In this document: in pieces, positions 55,182-64,000 of the stretch | Position numbering within the stretch: position 1 is the first letter of the stretch | Layout: each line of letters starts with the position of its first letter | Source of the DNA: Bufo bufo | Lineage: Eukaryota > Chordata > Amphibia > Anura > Bufonidae | Reading direction: 5' to 3' | NCBI RefSeq assembly: GCF_905171765.1 | Contig: NC_053390.1 | Span: 136,726,820-136,790,819, forward strand | DNA: 64,000 nucleotides | The notes under the pieces: model-generated | Seen by the model: only the letters and a program-made list of their open reading frames with translations | Database searches by the model: none | Told to the model about the DNA's origin: nothing | Translations under genes and position numbers: made by a program

Positions 55182-55489
55182 GGGTCCATTCACACGTCCA
55201 TATGTGTTTTGCAGATCCGCAAATTGCGGATCCGTAAAACACGGACACCGGCAATGTGCGTTCCGCATTTTGCAGATTACACATCGCCAGCGCTCTCATA
55301 GAAAATGCCTTTTCTTGTCCGCAATTGTGGACAAGAATAGGACATGTTCTATTTTTTTGCAGAACAGAAGTGCATATCCGCAAATGCAGACAGCACATTC
55401 CGGCCCTATTGAAAATGAATGGGTCCACACCTGTTCGGCAAAATTGCGGAACGGATGCGGACCCATTTTGCGGACGTGTGAATGGACCC
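55182..55489. mobile_element. PIF/Harbinger-like MITE (308 bp)
   Basis: Ends are GGGTCCATTCACACGTCC and GACGTGTGAATGGACCC; TAA follows on the right. The inner CTTTTCTTGTCCGCAATTG and its mirror match 11539-11851 and 43510-43782. Confidence 0.88.
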
Positions 55490-55609
55490 TAACAGTTGCT
55501 GACAGAGTTTATATTCAACTCAACCTCTTTAAAACTTGTGCTGCAATTGTAATAGACCTGTCTGATTTACCTCTACATATCCACAAGTATTTTAGCCTCT
55601 GTACCTTGG

Positions 55610-56086
55610 AGAGCAATCCGTTCAGGATGCATCAGTTCAGTCCCTCTTACGTTTTTTGGGCGGAGAAAATACCGCAGCATGCTGCAGTTTTCTCTCCGGC
55701 CAAAAATACTGAAAACTTGCCGGATGCAGATCCATCTGACAAATGCATTGAAATACCAGATCCGTCTCGCCGATGTCATCCGGAAAAACGCATCCAGTAT
55801 TATCTTTTTTTTTAAAGGTCTGAAAGCCGGATCTATTTTGCCAGAACACTTAATGCCGGATCAGGCACTAATACACTTCAATGTAAATTAATGCCGGATC
55901 CGGCATTCCGGCAAGTGTTCAGTATTTTTGGCCGGAGATAAAACTGCAGCATGCTGCAGTATTTTCTCCGTCCAAAAAACGTAAGAGGGACTGAACTGAT
56001 GCATCCTGAATGGATTGCTCTCCATTCAGAATGCCTCTGTTTTTTTCCGGTATGACGGAACTCAATACGCTAGTGTGAAAGTACCC
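55610..56086. mobile_element. PIF/Harbinger-like MITE, left end lost
   Basis: The right end GCTAGTGTGAAAGTACCC precedes TTAA at 56087-56090. The interior is strongly mirrored: GAGAGCAATCCGTTCAGGAT with ATCCTGAATGGATTGCTCTC, and GCAGCATGCTGCAGT twice. It is of the same family as 46006-46525. Confidence 0.8.
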
Positions 56087-56295
56087 TTAAGAAAGCGTAT
56101 AAGTATTGGATTGATACTGCAAATCACTCCCTCTTCCAAAGACAGCAATTCTAGTAACACATTATATCTGTATTTTGTTATTTTTAGGCTAATTGCAGAC
56201 AATTTAAGAGAATTTTGCCAGGGACACACAGAAATCAGCAAAACGAATCAAGGAAATCACAATGTAATTCAATATGGTGCCCACTAAAAACAATG
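56087..56295. other. No gene recognised
   Basis: Short intron-like stretch. Confidence 0.3.
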
Positions 56296-56993
56296 GGGGG
56301 GATTTATCAAAACTGGTGTAAAGGAAAAGTGGCCTAGTTGCCCATAACAACCAATCAGATCCCACATTTCATTTTTAGAGTTTCTTTTGAAAATGAAAGG
56401 TGGAATCTGATTTGTTGCTATAGGCAACTAAGGCTACTTTCACACCTGCGTTAGGTGCGGATCCGTCTGGTACCTGCACAGACGGATCCGCACCTATAAT
56501 GCAAACGCTTAGATCCGTTCAGAACGGATCCGTTTGCATTACCATAAACAAAAAAAAAAATAAAAAATTCTTTTTTTTCTTTTTTGTTCATGATAATGCA
56601 AACGGATCCGTTTTGACTTTACATTGAAAGTCAATGGGGGACGGATCCGTTTGAAAATTGAGCCATATTGTGTCAACTTCAAACGGATACGTCCCCATTG
56701 ACTTACATTGTAAGTCTGGACGGATCCGTTTGCCTCCGCACCGCCAGGCGGACAACCGAACGCTGCAAGCTGCGTTCAGGTGTCCGCCTGCTGAGTGGAG
56801 CGGAGGATAAACGGTGCCAGACTGATGCATTCTGAGCGGATCCGCATCCACTCAGAATGCATTAGGGCTGGACGGATCCGTTCGGGGCCGCTTGTGAGAG
56901 CCTTCAAACGGAACTCACAAGCGGAGCCCCGAACGCTAGTGTGAAAGTAGCCTAAGCCTGTTTTACTTTACTCCAGTTTGATAAATCTCCCCC
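56296..56993. mobile_element. MITE with GGGGGATTTATCAAA ends, split by a Harbinger MITE
   Basis: The left end GGGGGATTTATCAAAACTGG is mirrored at the right by CCAGTTTGATAAATCTCCCC. The arms also share GTAAAGGAAAAG/CTTTAC. The superfamily is not certain. The Harbinger insertion at 56432-56952 separates the halves; without it the element is about 175 bp. Confidence 0.75.
56432..56952. mobile_element. PIF/Harbinger-like MITE (521 bp) nested in another MITE
   Basis: TSD TAA is at 56429-56431 and 56953-56955. Ends are GGCTACTTTCACACCTGCG and CGCTAGTGTGAAAGTAGCC. ACGGATCCG motifs repeat throughout, giving many small hairpins. Confidence 0.92.
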
Positions 56994-57115
56994 AATTTTT
57001 TTTATATATACTGTGGTCTTCCAGTGCAGATCCATCTTTCTGGTTTTGCTGATCCAGGTGGTTCCCATGTTCCATCAGTTGACATGCCTCTTTAGCTGGA
57101 CTGCTATAGAGACAT

Positions 57116-57141
57116 GAGAGAGAGAGAGAGAGAGAGAGAGA
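57116..57141. repeat. (GA)n microsatellite
   Basis: About 13 GA units. Confidence 0.95.
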
Positions 57142-58039
57142 TGGCCAAATCAGACCCATATCTTATTTTTCAGAAATTTACTCATCTCTATTCTCTAGCA
57201 AGCGGTAATGGTGCACTCTATAGCCACCTCTGGGTCCACCATACAGTATATTAGGAGAATGGGTCCCTCAAGCCTGTTGACAATCCATAAAGGAGTATAT
57301 TAGTTATAAGTGGCCATAAATGCCTGCGTATCTCTCCATATGGGACTTGTGAAATGCTAGGCTGTTACCACAACACCCAAAATCTACAATGGACAGAGCT
57401 ACATGCAAGTATGATCGTCTCCTCTCTAAAGTGTTGATTGGGGGAGAAGGGAAACCTCATACGTCCAATAGGTTGGAGTTCTTGAAGTGGAATCTGCATT
57501 ATCATTTATAGCATATACTTATAATATGTGATAAATGTCTCAGATGATAATACACTTTTACATTTATTGAAGCCCTTTCAGGAGTAGTTGGGAGTAGTTC
57601 AGTATGATACTGTGGCCTCCTTGTGTACCCCTGCTCTATAAGATATTAACAGTGGAGGAGATATATCTATGTCTCTGTGTCTGAAAAGTGACTTGATTTG
57701 TGTCAGAATTGGTGGTGATGGTGAACAATTGCAGCACCAAACATATGAAGTGCTTGCACCACAATTTTATTTATTTTATGACATGCTGGAAATGAATATT
57801 TTTAGATAACTAATATACCAACTTTTTGTCTTGTCTTATTTTGAACCTTGATTTTTCTTAGTCTTAGTTTTTGATGCATGATATAGATTAAAACGTGTGG
57901 CGCATTGTGTTGCATCTTTCCTTAGCCACTTTCTAAAACAACATCACAGCTTTAGACACCTATTCACATGACAATACATGGCATATTTTGCCTACCTTTA
58001 TACTTATTTAAACCATAATATTAAAACATTAAAGAAACA
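57142..58039. other. No gene recognised
   Basis: No coding motif or repeat end. The DIRS 3' border may lie near the end of this stretch. Confidence 0.4.
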
Positions 58040-58254
58040 CTGACTAAAGAGTGGAGGTAAAAAATGGCCAAGGCCTGTTTATTAAAACCAAACATTAACA
58101 AATCTTACGGAACCATTTATGAGTCTAGTCATAAATTCAGACTCCATTAACCATAAATATATCTATCAGAGTCCATCCCATCACAGGATGACTATCCTTA
58201 CATCACCCACCAGACCTGAAACCGCCATTAACAAGGCTGCACTGGCCCCACCCC

Positions 58255-58840
58255 ACCAACAGCTATTTCCACTATAGCCTGAAGGTTGAAGTTGAAAATA
58301 TCACATCCAATAACAGATAAATGAATACCATCACGAAAAAATAGGCCTGCCTCTCCACTCTAGATCGAGATGTCTAAACGAAAACACCCCCTACTAAAGG
58401 CATAAAGCTGAACATTGCACAATTGATCCTCTTCCGGACTTTCTCCTTGAACTTTAATTCGGGGAAAACTCTCCAACACCACCTGGAAATAATTTCTAAA
58501 AAAAAAAGATTAACCGTGTGTGCGGAAAAAGGCAATGAAGGTCCGTCAATGTCCTTTTCATTTGGAAAATTAACTCCATGGTGTCTTCACATCCTATGTC
58601 ATTACCCCCTAGATGAACAATGATAATGTCCGTATTAGAAAAGACATCATGTAAATGCAGAACAAGGTCTACCAAACCTAACCAGTGAAGCCCTCTGACT
58701 CCAGCCCAGCAGATCTTGACGGCCTGCCATGATAGGGACAGATTCACTCCATAGCAGCACTCTGCAGCCCTCCTATTAGCCCAATAGATATAGGAGTGGC
58801 CCAGAATCCAGACCGTGCGTCCTGTAACAAATAAATTAAA
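58255..58840 (-). pseudogene. SGNH-hydrolase-like domain at the DIRS 3' end
   Basis: On the minus strand VWILGHSYIYWANRRA (about 58812-58765) is an SGNH block I with GHS in place of GDS. IIVHLGGNDIG (about 58624-58592) is block III with the Gly-x-Asn-Asp. After a frameshift near 58500, RDGIHLSVIG (about 58336-58307) supplies block V with Asp-x-x-His. The Ser, Asn, Asp and His of this esterase/lipase fold are all present. Frog and fish DIRS copies are known to carry such a domain; its role in transposition is unknown. Whether it is a separate ORF or reached by splicing cannot be decided here. Confidence 0.8.
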
Positions 58841-59770
58841 TGGTTAACAAATGGGGTCTTACATACAGCTGATACCTATTAGAAGACCACCTACCAATCC
58901 GCCTTATCACTGACTCCTTTAACCCTGCTTGAGCAGCAGCAGTCGAGGCTCCGATCCGGAACGAGTGGGAAGAGAAAAACTTTGCACCTAAACCCAATTA
59001 AAACTGCTCTAAATTGAAACTGCGACAGGGGGGACAGATCCTGATGAACAAGAAAACAATCTACATTACCCCTAGGGCGGATATCTAAATAATGTGACAC
59101 TGCGGCCACCGGACAGATCCTCTGATCAGCAATAGCGCCAATCCTTATATAACAGCCTCTACCCGCTTGGTCGGTTTTAGATCTCTCAATGAATATGGAC
59201 ACAAATGAATCCTGAACAAAAATGTGACGCAAGGCTAAACCCGCTTTTGTCAAACGGGAACGAGGTAACAATTCCCTGATCCGCAAGGCCCCAAGAAAAT
59301 AATACAATAAATGCTGTACAAAATAAGGACGCTTCGAACTGCGAAAAACAAACCGAATTCGTAATCCCACACAGCTTCACTAGCAAATCTGGGAAAATAG
59401 GACGCCTCCAATCAGGTAAATGACCCAACCATCTATAACCTTTTAACAGCTGTTTAATCAGGAAGAAATCCAAAAAAGACCCAGACCCAAACAACTTAAG
59501 AAAAAATGACACACCTGCCAAGATCCTACACACTGAGCTGTGCGCCAATTTCTCCTCAAACAAACGTAAACAAAAAGCCAAAGCCAGTGAATCTTTCATC
59601 AACAAAGGTGAGACCGATAAACCCGCCGCAAAGCGTTCCCAGCGCAGCCACGCGGACAGGTAACCTTGCCATGTTGAAGCTGCCACAGAACGACTTAACA
59701 AGTTCAGGGCTAAGCCCACATCAGCCCCCACAGGTGTTCCGGATAAGGAGTCCCGCAAGCGTGAAAACAA
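58835..59770 (-). pseudogene. DIRS tyrosine recombinase, frameshifted
   Basis: The N-terminal core-binding part includes ASTWQGYLSAWLRWERF (about 59680-59630). The catalytic part is in a second frame from 59370: GALRIRELL near 59292-59266 carries the first Arg, and IERSKTDQAGRGC near 59190-59150 has the Lys. Another shift near 58985 brings in HSFRIG (58967-58950), the His-x-x-Arg box, and NRYQLY (about 58880-58863) with the nucleophile Tyr. All catalytic residues can therefore be seen, but at least two shifts break the gene. It would recombine a circular cDNA into the genome. Confidence 0.85.
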
Positions 59771-60069
59771 TCCATCTGCAAACGGGACAAGGCATCAGCC
59801 ACATCATTATTAGCCCCCGGGATATGAACCGCCTTGATCCAAATATTCAGCTTTAAACACAACAATATTAAATGCCTCAATAGTTTGACCACCAAAGGAC
59901 ACCTGGAAGATAGACAATTGACTGCAAACATCACACCCTTGTTGTCCGTATGCAAACGATTGCGTCTATTCCGAAAAACCTGACCCCAAAGCACTAAAGC
60001 TACCACTACCGGAAAAAGGTCTAACAAAACTAAATTGGACAACACAGAGTTAGAAACCCATGAATCATG
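59710..60069 (-). pseudogene. DIRS RNase H, distal part
   Basis: After the in-frame TGA the same protein continues: NRLHTDNKGVMFAVNCLSS near 59955-59900 supplies the family's central Asp (HTDN), and AVHIPGANNDVADALSRLQM near 59833-59774 is the conserved RNase H end with its Asp. The next domain, the recombinase, overlaps this end in a different frame. Confidence 0.8.
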
Positions 60070-60751
60070 TCACTCCGCTGCACACCAATGTCCGTCCCAG
60101 AATGCACCAAAACCAATACTACCTGCCACGTCTCTAAACAGATTCAATTGGGAAGCATCCACAAATTCTTCCTGCCACAGAGACCTACCATTAAATTCTT
60201 GCAGAAAACTCAACCAAACTAATAAATCATCTTTTAAATCCCTATTCAACGGTATGTGTAAAGAAGGATTCCGCAGCCCAGCCACTCTCAAAGCTAACTG
60301 CCTACAAAAAATCTGCCCCATCGGCATGACTCTACAACAAAACGCAAGCAAACCTAACAACGATTGAATCTCCTTTACTGTAACACCATGGCGAGACAAA
60401 AATCCAATGATCAACGAAACTGCTTTTAAAACCTTCTCCATAGGTAACCGAAACTCACCAGCTTCAGAATCTATCACTATTCCTAAGAACTCAATACAAC
60501 TGGAGGGCAACACAGTTTTCTCAGAAGCAAGGGGAACACCAAACTCTGCACAAACTGATACAAATAACGACAGCACTTCCAAACAGACCAAAGAACCAGC
60601 TGGACCAACAAGCAAAAAATCGTCCAAATAATGAATAATCCCAACTTTCATTGCACGCACGCACAGCAACCACTCATTCAATAAATGTGGAAAAATCCTC
60701 AAAATAAAAACAAGAAATATAACATCCCATGGGAAGGCATCTGTCAAAATA

Positions 60752-62343
60752 CAGTCAGGTCCATTAATATTGGGACATCGACACAATTCTAAGATTTTTG
60801 GCTCTATACACCACCACAATGGATTTGAAATTAAACAAACAAGATGTGCTTTAACTGCAGACTGCTTTAATTTGAGGCTATTTACATCCAAATCAGGTGA
60901 ACGGTGTAGGAATTAAAACAGTTTGCATATGTGCCTCCCACTTGTTAAGGAACCAAAAGTAATGGGACATAATAATAATCATAAATCTAATTTTCACTTT
61001 TTAATACTTGGTTGCAAATCCTTTGCAGTCAATTACAGCCTGAAGTCAGGAATGCATAGACATCACAGACGCTGGGTTTCATCCCTGGTGATGCTCTGCC
61101 AGGCCTCTACTGCAACTGTCTTCATTTCCTGCTTGTTCTTGGGGCATTTTGCCTTCAGTTTTGTCTTCAGCAAGTGAAATGCATGCTCAATCGGATTCAG
61201 GTCAGGTGATTGACTTGGCCATTGCATAACATTCCACTTCTTTCCCTTAAAAAACTCTTTGGTTTCTTTTGCAGTATGCTTTGGGTCATTGTCCATCTGC
61301 ACCGAAAGCACCGTCCAATGAGTTCTGAAGCATTTGGCTGAATATGAGCAGATAATATTGCCCTAAACACTTCAGAATTCATCCTGCTGCTTTTGTGAGC
61401 AGTCACATCATCAATAAATACAAGAGAACAAGTTCCATTGGCAGCCATACATGCCCACGCCATGACACTACCACCACCATGCTTCACTGATGAGGTGGTA
61501 TGCTTAGGATCATGAGAAGTTCTTTTCCTTCTCCATACTCTTCTCTTCCCATCACTCTGGTACAAGTTGATCTTGGTCTCATCTGTCCATAGGATGTTGT
61601 TCCAGAACTGTGAAGGCTTTTTTAGATGTCGTTTGGCAAACTCTAATCTGGCCTTCCTGTTTTTGAGGCTCACCAATGGTTTACATCTTGTGGTGAACCT
61701 TCTGTATTCACTCTGGTGAAGTCTTCTCTTGATTGTTGACTTTGACACACATACACCTACCTCCTGTAGAGTGTTCTTGATCTGGCCAACTGTTGTGAAG
61801 GGTGTTTTCTTCACCGGGGAAAGAACTCTTCGGTCATCAACCACAGTTGTTTTCCGTGGTCTTCCGGGTCTTTTGGTGTTGCTGAGCTCGCCTAATGTTT
61901 TTGCTATCTCTCTGATAGGTTTGTTTTGTTTTTTCAGCCTAATGATGGCTTGCTTCACTGATAGTGACAGCTCTTTGGATCTCATCTTGAGAGTTGACAG
62001 CAACAGATTCCAAATGCAAATAGCACACTTGAAATGAACTCTGGACCTGTTCTCTGCTCATTGTAATTGGGATAATGAGGGAATAACACACACCTGGCCA
62101 TGGAACAGCTGAGAAGCCAATTGTCCCATTACTTTTGGTTTCTTAACAAGTGGGAGGCACATATGCAAACTGTTGTAATTCCTACACCGTTCACCTGATT
62201 TGGATGTAAATACCCTCAAATTAAAGCTGACAGTCTGCAGTTAAAGCACATCTAGTTTGTTTCATTTCAAATCCATTGTGGTGGTGTATAGAGCCAAAAA
62301 TATTACAATTGTGTTGATGTCCCAATATTTATGGACCTGACTG
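60752..62343 (-). mobile_element. Complete Tc1-like transposon (1,592 bp) inserted in the DIRS RT
   Basis: TA flanks are at 60750-60751 and 62344-62345. Ends are CAGTCAGGTCCATTAATATT and the inverted AATATTTATGGACCTGACTG. The TIRs are long; GCCAAAAAT...CACCACAATGG and its mirror are found at both sides (60790-60830 and 62270-62300). It is the best-preserved DNA transposon in the window. Confidence 0.95.
61063..62003 (-). pseudogene. Tc1-like transposase, one frameshift, HTH deletion, DDE residues intact
   Basis: The protein starts near 62003 or at the internal ATG in LKMRSKELSLSV. Its first helix-turn-helix is shortened: REIAKTLG runs directly into ELSNTKRPGRPRKT, whereas relatives have about 20 more residues there (a family comparison from memory). 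The GRPRKT AT-hook-like motif follows. Catalytic residues are in LWTDETK (about 61590-61570), QMDNDPKH in a second frame near 61298-61275, and NPIEHAF near 61190, with 34 residues between the second Asp and the Glu. A single shift near 61310 separates the frames. It is otherwise full length. Confidence 0.88.
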
Positions 62344-62794
62344 TAAAAGAATCCCTGAAAATGAAAACCCAAAGAATTAAACGCAGCCGGATGAATGGGA
62401 AGGAGCCGATATGCTAATTTTATATCAGCCTTCGCCATTAAGGCCCCCCTTCTAAACATCCTAACCACTGAAACTGCTGAACAAAAGTAGCATAACATAC
62501 CCTGGTTAATGACGTATCAATTTAATCATTTAGAGAATGACCAAAAGGATACCATAAAAGATGGATAATCCTAAAAGCACCTGGCTCCTTTTTTGGCACC
62601 ACCCCCAGAGGAGATAAACGAAAATCCTCAAAAGGCGACACCGCAAAAGGGCCAGAAATTCTTCCAGCGGCGACCTCCTGCAATTTCTCCGCGACAACCA
62701 GCGGAAACTGCTGAACTGAAGGCAAATTTTTAACCATAACACACCCTTGACCAGAGGCAACACAAAACCTTTTGAAAAACCCATGATTAACAAG

Positions 62795-64000
62795 TCAGCT
62801 ATCTGCTGATTTGGGAACCTGTTTAACCAAGGAAGCATTCTCGCCAGGTATACCGGCTTCAAGGCTTTTAAGAAGAAACTCTTTTGCCATCGGCTGCGAT
62901 GGCAAATTGGCTCTTTTAAAGCATCTGGACATTGGATGGCTCGCTCCGCAAAACCCACATTCATGCTTGTACTTACAACTGGCAGGCCATTTGCACTGCG
63001 ACTCGTTATAAGCAAAGCAGAGACCCCTTTTCATGGCACCCCCAGCAGGAGACACCCTCTGACTGGCAAATGGCAGCTTCTGGGGCACCAAGAGATTTAA
63101 CCACAAGCCAACATCCTTGGTGCCCCATTGCAAATACGGATAAACCGCCAATTTCTGCCTGAAATTTTCATCATATTGAAACCAACCTAAACCTCCAAAA
63201 CTCTTGTAAGCGTCCAACACTATATCAACATGTTGAAACAGACCAGAGCATTTCTCAGGGCATCTTTCACCCAAAACACCCGCAAAAATACAGAATGCCT
63301 GTAACCAGTTATTAAAAGAGCGAGGACGGCGCCTATCCTCCTTCAATCTTTCCTCCTTGCGCTCTAACTTGAACATAAATTCCTTAGAGGCCGGGAGGAG
63401 AGATAAAATATCAAGATATTCACCATTCCAGATTTTTTCTTTAACAGATGTAGACAAGTGAAAACTTAACAGGGACACAGAACAAGGTAAGACTTCCTTA
63501 AAACAATTCTCAGAAATACCCTTAGATTTATCAAAAACTGGTAAACATTGTGGAACAGATAATGGTTCAATAATACTGTCAGCATCACCTCCCCCAGCCC
63601 CCTCTACTGCAAGCAAAGCAGAAGCAACATTATTTAGAACAGGCTCAGAAGCAGCAACCTGAGGAGGGGGGGCAGCTGAGGACCGAGGGATTAACAGCTC
63701 AAGGGAGGACAAAACTCTAGACAGGGAAGACATGACAGGGGCAAGCTGGGCAGCAGACCACTCACCCGACATAGGACCCGGTGTAGGTTGAGGCGCTGCA
63801 GCAGCTGCTGGAGTGGCTCCATCCCGCGATCCAGCCGAGTCCACCTGACGGTCCTGAGGTCTGTTATCCTCCTGTACATCCAGTCCCCCCAAACCCTGCG
63901 ACCCATTGCCAAGGATCCGCGGGGAGGGGTTAGAAACCGGAAGGCTCCCCGCGCTGATGTCCGATGATGAACCTTGACCCGCCGTTTCAGACGTCCTCTT
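62795..64000 (-). CDS. DIRS gag-like protein with Cys/His clusters, N-terminus outside the window
   Basis: The frame is open from the window edge to the stop at 62795, at least 400 codons, with no break. It begins with a Ser/Gly/Pro-rich segment and a low-complexity Ala/Pro stretch, then a helical central region around ERKEERLKEDRRRPRSF. Near the C-terminus CFAYNESQCKWPASCKYKH is a possible CCCH zinc finger, and CGFCGASHPMSRC follows as a C-x2-C-x3-H-x4-C cluster. This layout is what vertebrate DIRS first ORFs show. It should bind element RNA. The start codon is not in the window. Confidence 0.8.
   Translation of the reverse strand, partial: KRTSETAGQGSSSDISAGSLPVSNPSPRILGNGSQGLGGLDVQEDNRPQDRQVDSAGSRDGATPAAAAAPQPTPGPMSGEWSAAQLAPVMSSLSRVLSSLELLIPRSSAAPPPQVAASEPVLNNVASALLAVEGAGGGDADSIIEPLSVPQCLPVFDKSKGISENCFKEVLPCSVSLLSFHLSTSVKEKIWNGEYLDILSLLPASKEFMFKLERKEERLKEDRRRPRSFNNWLQAFCIFAGVLGERCPEKCSGLFQHVDIVLDAYKSFGGLGWFQYDENFRQKLAVYPYLQWGTKDVGLWLNLLVPQKLPFASQRVSPAGGAMKRGLCFAYNESQCKWPASCKYKHECGFCGASHPMSRCFKRANLPSQPMAKEFLLKSLEAGIPGENASLVKQVPKSADS

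Larger units (their letters stand above)
60070..62740 (-). pseudogene. DIRS reverse transcriptase and start of RNase H, split by Tc1
   Basis: Upstream of the Tc1 the frame shows FRLSPLGVVPKKEPGAFRII near 62618-62560 and AKADIKLAYRLLPIHP near 62438-62390. Downstream, CLPMGCYISC-type sequence follows in a shifted frame, then the catalytic box GIIHYLDDFLLVGP near 60639-60598 and the GVPLASEKT block near 60549-60520. RNase H begins with FVDASQLNL near 60165. The frame ends at a TGA (60072-60070) where the family has Trp. Excision of the Tc1 with one TA would restore the local frame. The catalytic Asp pair is intact. Confidence 0.85.
58040..64000 (-). mobile_element. DIRS-type tyrosine-recombinase retroelement with SGNH-hydrolase domain, cut by the window end
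   Basis: On the minus strand the order is gag-like protein, reverse transcriptase, RNase H, tyrosine recombinase, then an SGNH-hydrolase-like domain. DIRS elements integrate through a recombinase rather than a DDE integrase, so no target duplication is expected. The 5' end lies beyond 64000. The 3' border is uncertain, with AATAAA on the minus strand near 58080 as a plausible poly(A) signal. A complete Tc1 interrupts RT at 60752-62343. The element carries frameshifts and one stop, but its gag is intact, so it is fairly young. Confidence 0.85.

Noticed and set aside
58822..58862. Possible intron between recombinase and SGNH domain (GTAAG...TTGTTACAG on the minus strand)
   Set aside because: The interval is only 41 nt, shorter than vertebrate introns, and splicing it does not put the GHS block in frame.

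Overview
The window reads as nuclear DNA from a vertebrate, most likely a frog or toad. No bacterial gene organisation is present. The sequence is a dense, nested mosaic of transposable elements whose mix is typical of anuran genomes: many TTAA-flanked foldback MITEs (Kolobok/T2 type), TWA-flanked PIF/Harbinger MITEs with TIRs such as GGCTACTTTCACAC and GGGTCCATTCACACG, hAT elements with 8-bp duplications, several Tc1 families, CR1, L2 and Tx1/L1-like LINEs, a Gypsy element with unusual domain order, and a tyrosine-recombinase (DIRS) retroelement. The species is inference; the element types are read from protein motifs, terminal repeats and target-site duplications.

The only convincing host coding sequence is one 117-bp phase-0 exon at 38722-38838 (+), with good splice sites. 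It encodes the TM2 end, first extracellular loop and TM3 of an adhesion GPCR, best matching ADGRV1 (VLGR1). I found no second exon, so most of the window is probably intron of this very large gene.

Layout. 1-1840: two Tc1 remnants (+). 2357-14193: a decayed Gypsy element (+) with order gag-protease-integrase-RT-RNase H and a 3' LTR. It is split by a 5.7-kb element with split direct repeats (4549-10255) and by a 1.9-kb hAT (10967-12852). 14390-17400: L2 LINE (+) with a 137-bp hAT MITE in its ORF. 17465-35262: MITEs, minisatellites, an L2 relict, a 2.6-kb repeat with internal tandem units, a mariner relict (-), a 758-bp palindrome, and long stretches with no gene. 35263-38644: a T2 MITE opened by a 2.9-kb hAT, which itself carries a 40-bp minisatellite and a 375-bp palindrome. 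38722-38838: the exon. 40079-41985: a CR1 LINE (+) whose RT ORF is interrupted by a 688-bp TTAA foldback element. 42291-47017: MITEs and tandem repeats. 47034-50145: Tx1/L1-like LINE (-) broken by a Tc1 (+). 50220-57000: minisatellite, hAT, T2 and Harbinger MITEs and a 382-bp palindrome. About 58040-64000: a DIRS element (-) encoding gag, RT, RNase H, tyrosine recombinase and an SGNH-hydrolase domain, interrupted in RT by a nearly intact Tc1 (60752-62343).

Nothing here forms an operon or a host pathway. The functional logic is nested transposition: each insertion can be ordered by its target-site duplication. The most unusual items are the split-direct-repeat element with a repeated CCAG junction, the DIRS element with an SGNH domain, the integrase-before-RT Gypsy, a hairpin-plus-GAAACGT motif shared by two otherwise unrelated palindromes, and a sequence module found in three repeat contexts.
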